Position numbers and translations under genes: made by a program
In this document: positions 34,446 through 35,971 of the stretch, piece by piece
How positions within the stretch are numbered: the first letter of the stretch is position 1
How the letters are laid out: each line of letters opens with the position of its first letter
Notes under the pieces: model-generated
The model's input: the letters and a program-made list of their open reading frames with translations, nothing else
Database searches by the model: none
What the model was told of the DNA's origin: nothing
Assembly: GCA_016840305.1 (NCBI GenBank)
Contig: JAEOSP010000062.1
Span: 1 to 35,971, forward strand
Origin: Candidatus Hodarchaeota archaeon
Lineage (GTDB): Archaea > Asgardarchaeota > Heimdallarchaeia > Hodarchaeales > Hodarchaeaceae
Direction: 5' to 3'
DNA length: 35,971 nt

Positions 34446-34871
34446 ATGACTGATCTTCAAGATAAAAAGTTGGAAAAAGTACTGAATCAGATCTTAACAG
34501 AACTGAAGAATGTTTCTCAATATTTAATTTCTATTGATTCTTCTTTAGCCAATTTAAAAACTGCTCCATCAGGAGATTTGGGTTTTAAATCTTCTAAATC
34601 TACCAATAATCCCATCTTGTCAAGTTTGGAAATTTTAAACCTTCAGGAATCAAGGCCTGGTATTTTTAAAACATATAAAGCTCTCCAAAAGAAGGGGGAT
34701 TGGGTCAAAAGCTCTGATATTTTAGAAGAAACGGGCCGAAGTCGAGGGCTTGAATCTAGATATCTTAACTATTTAGCCGAAAAAGGTTTTGTACTAAAGA
34801 AACGAGAAAAAATGGATTTAGAAAGTAAAGCAACGGAAGTTTGGTACAAAATTGCAGGAGTAAATGACTAA
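34446..34871 (+). CDS. Winged-helix DNA-binding protein with N-terminal coiled coil
   Basis: 141 residues. Residues 1-40 form a heptad-like helix (LEKVLNQILTELKNVSQYLI) for oligomerisation, a Ser/Asn-rich linker spans ~45-65, and residues ~70-138 form a wHTH: GIFKTYKALQKKGDWVKSSD, RSRGLESRYLNYLAEKGFVL as the recognition helix, then a wing ending EVWYKIAG. It overlaps the ParA-like gene by one base (TAATG), so they are translated together. It is the likely binder of the TTGYGCAA dyads at its own and the divergent promoter. It could also act as a ParB-like or DNA-tethering partner of the ATPase. Confidence 0.78.
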   Translation: MTDLQDKKLEKVLNQILTELKNVSQYLISIDSSLANLKTAPSGDLGFKSSKSTNNPILSSLEILNLQESRPGIFKTYKALQKKGDWVKSSDILEETGRSRGLESRYLNYLAEKGFVLKKREKMDLESKATEVWYKIAGVND

Positions 34872-35701
34872 TGGAAACATTAACCTTTCATTCATACCGA
34901 GGAGGAGTCGGGAAAACTCTTCTTTCAGTTAACACGGCTTTTAAACTTGCAGATCTAGGGAAAAAGGTTTGCTTAGTTGATTTTGATCTCCGTGCTCCAT
35001 CACATAGATCGTTCCTCTATTCAAGCTCCTTGGAAATAACACCTGCAAAAAATTCGTTCACAGCGTTTTTAGTAGGTAATAACGGGCCAAATGAAGTTAT
35101 TGCATCTACAAATAACGAGAACTTCTTTTGTGTATTTTCTGACATCGAGATTCTTGAGAAAAAAGGTTCGAAAATTCGATCAAAGTTAACTCAACATGGT
35201 GAAGGGGGAATTCTAGCAAAATTATTCGAGTTCATACGTTTTTGCGAGTCACAAGGCTTTGATTATCTTGTTATGGACTGTATGCCAGGAATCACATATC
35301 GATCTCTTGATGCTCTTGTAGTATCTGATAAAGTGATGGTTGTTACTAGGCCTGTACATTCAGAAATTAGTGGGTTAAGTCTGGTTATTTCCGAATGTTA
35401 CTCCAAATTAGAAGGTACTCAACTTTTTTCCATCATGAATCAAATAGAGGATAAGATGGATTTAGCTCTACCCCCTAATGATTATGACGTAAATCTATCA
35501 AAAGAGAATGTACAAAATATCATAGATTGCCTTAAAAGTAGCACTCCTTCAATCCCTCTTATTCATTCTTTCAGGAGAGTTCCTTTCGTTACAGAAAGAA
35601 TATATGTCCATGAAGAAAAAGACCATAACTTCTCAGAAGATATTGAATCCTTCTGTTCAAAATTGTTGGATAATTCAATAAAGGGAGATCTAAATGAGTA
35701 A
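34871..35701 (+). CDS. MinD/ParA-like deviant Walker A ATPase
   Basis: 276 residues. The deviant Walker A reads HSYRGGVGKTLLSVN, with Arg10 where the family's signature Lys (KGGxGKT) is expected and the catalytic K15-T16 kept. The A' motif is VCLVDFDLRAPS (D37, D39), and Walker B is FDYLVMDCMPGI. The remainder follows the MinD/ParA fold (VSDKVMVVTRPVHSEISG). Family members form ATP dimers on DNA or membrane to position cargo. No amphipathic MinD-type C-terminal helix is obvious. The next gene starts eight bases before its stop and encodes a membrane protein, so cargo or anchoring at the membrane is a reasonable inference. Confidence 0.85.
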   Translation: METLTFHSYRGGVGKTLLSVNTAFKLADLGKKVCLVDFDLRAPSHRSFLYSSSLEITPAKNSFTAFLVGNNGPNEVIASTNNENFFCVFSDIEILEKKGSKIRSKLTQHGEGGILAKLFEFIRFCESQGFDYLVMDCMPGITYRSLDALVVSDKVMVVTRPVHSEISGLSLVISECYSKLEGTQLFSIMNQIEDKMDLALPPNDYDVNLSKENVQNIIDCLKSSTPSIPLIHSFRRVPFVTERIYVHEEKDHNFSEDIESFCSKLLDNSIKGDLNE

Positions 35702-35971
35702 GATGAGGGGAAAGCAAGGTTTCGAAGCACCTCCGCCGCAAGATTTGGAAAAATATCTCAAACAAGGACGTAAATCCATCAATCGAATGAAAGATGGTAA
35801 ACCACCTTTAAAATTTCGTCCTAGAAGATCCATCTCGGTGAGGTTAGTTGGAATAGTGATTTTTATTGTAATTTCTTCATCACTATTTATTGCTGCACCT
35901 CTCCTTAGTAGTATTCCTTCAAATAATGATTCACCTCCAGACAATACCACTCACCCAATAATTTTATATGA
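35694..35971 (+). CDS. Single-pass membrane protein (partial, runs off right edge)
   Basis: ATG 35694 (GGGAG eight bases upstream) overlaps the end of the ParA-like gene by eight bases. The 92 visible residues have a basic, Pro-rich cytoplasmic segment (~50 residues: FEAPPPQDLEKYLKQGRKSI, then PPLKFRPRRSIS), one membrane helix (VRLVGIVIFIVISSSLFIAA) and the beginning of an extracellular Ser/Asn/Pro-rich part. The basic cytoplasmic tail is a natural contact for the ATPase. The remainder lies outside the window. Confidence 0.75.
   Translation, partial: MSKMRGKQGFEAPPPQDLEKYLKQGRKSINRMKDGKPPLKFRPRRSISVRLVGIVIFIVISSSLFIAAPLLSSIPSNNDSPPDNTTHPIILY

Noticed and set aside
1..35971. CRISPR arrays, tRNA or rRNA genes, insertion sequences
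   Set aside because: I saw no regularly spaced repeats, no tRNA-like cloverleaf, no rRNA stretch and no transposase with terminal repeats.

Overview
The window looks like a piece of an archaeal chromosome. It is AT-rich, many genes are preceded by TATA-box promoters (often with short or no leaders), and Shine-Dalgarno sites match the archaeal AGGAGGTGATC complement. The gene set includes Lrp/AsnC and PadR regulators, HdrA-type flavoproteins, an ADP-forming acyl-CoA synthetase subunit, a ThpR RNA ligase-like protein and surface proteins with Thr-rich stalks and C-terminal membrane anchors. The style (large polytopic proteins with an N-terminal zinc ribbon, Thr-rich anchored surface proteins, AT-rich small regulators) is compatible with an Asgard archaeon, but that placement is an inference and no rRNA or marker gene is present to settle it.

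Layout. 1-2.5 kb: a PadR regulator overlapping a HAAS-type membrane protein (cut by the left edge), with tandem dyad operators, then ThpR and a small zinc ribbon protein. 2.6-8.4 kb: a leftward operon tusA - mvhD-like - hdrA - hdrA' - small winged-helix-like protein - fused hdrC/cytochrome b (QmoC-like). This is a membrane-bound Hdr/Qmo-type electron-transfer complex with its own sulfur carrier and no HdrB-type catalytic subunit in view. 8.8-10.8 kb: an Lrp regulator, a DsrE protein, a TusA homologue that has lost its active-site cysteine, and an OsmC protein. 11.2-13.9 kb: decayed or broken genes (a two-domain regulator with two in-frame TAA codons, a frameshifted secreted EEP-domain protein) and a tiny Cys-rich ORF whose promoter matches the osmC promoter. 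14-15.8 kb: an SCP2-domain protein and an M20 dipeptidase. 15.9-19.1 kb: a second sulfur cluster: an Lrp regulator with a Cys-rich tail, a sulfide:quinone oxidoreductase-like flavoprotein, tusA, dsrE, dsrE2, tusA. 19.1-28 kb: mixed cargo (a damaged wHTH regulator, a surface protein, ADP-forming acyl-CoA synthetase alpha subunit, a lipoprotein with sulfite-oxidase-fold repeats, an orphan adenine methyltransferase). 28.1-36 kb: two divergent operons, one encoding three exported or membrane proteins, the other a wHTH protein, a MinD/ParA-like ATPase and a single-pass membrane protein (cut by the right edge).

How it fits together. The two sulfur clusters together give four TusA-fold proteins, three DsrE-fold proteins, an SQR-like enzyme and a Qmo/Hdr-like membrane complex. 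The simplest reading is sulfane-sulfur relay coupled to the quinone pool, in whichever direction. At the right end, the two divergent promoters carry nearly the same roughly 30-bp element (a dyad pair abutting the TATA box), so the surface-protein operon and the ParA operon are very likely controlled together, plausibly by the wHTH protein encoded there. That pair is the best candidate for an undescribed system in this window.
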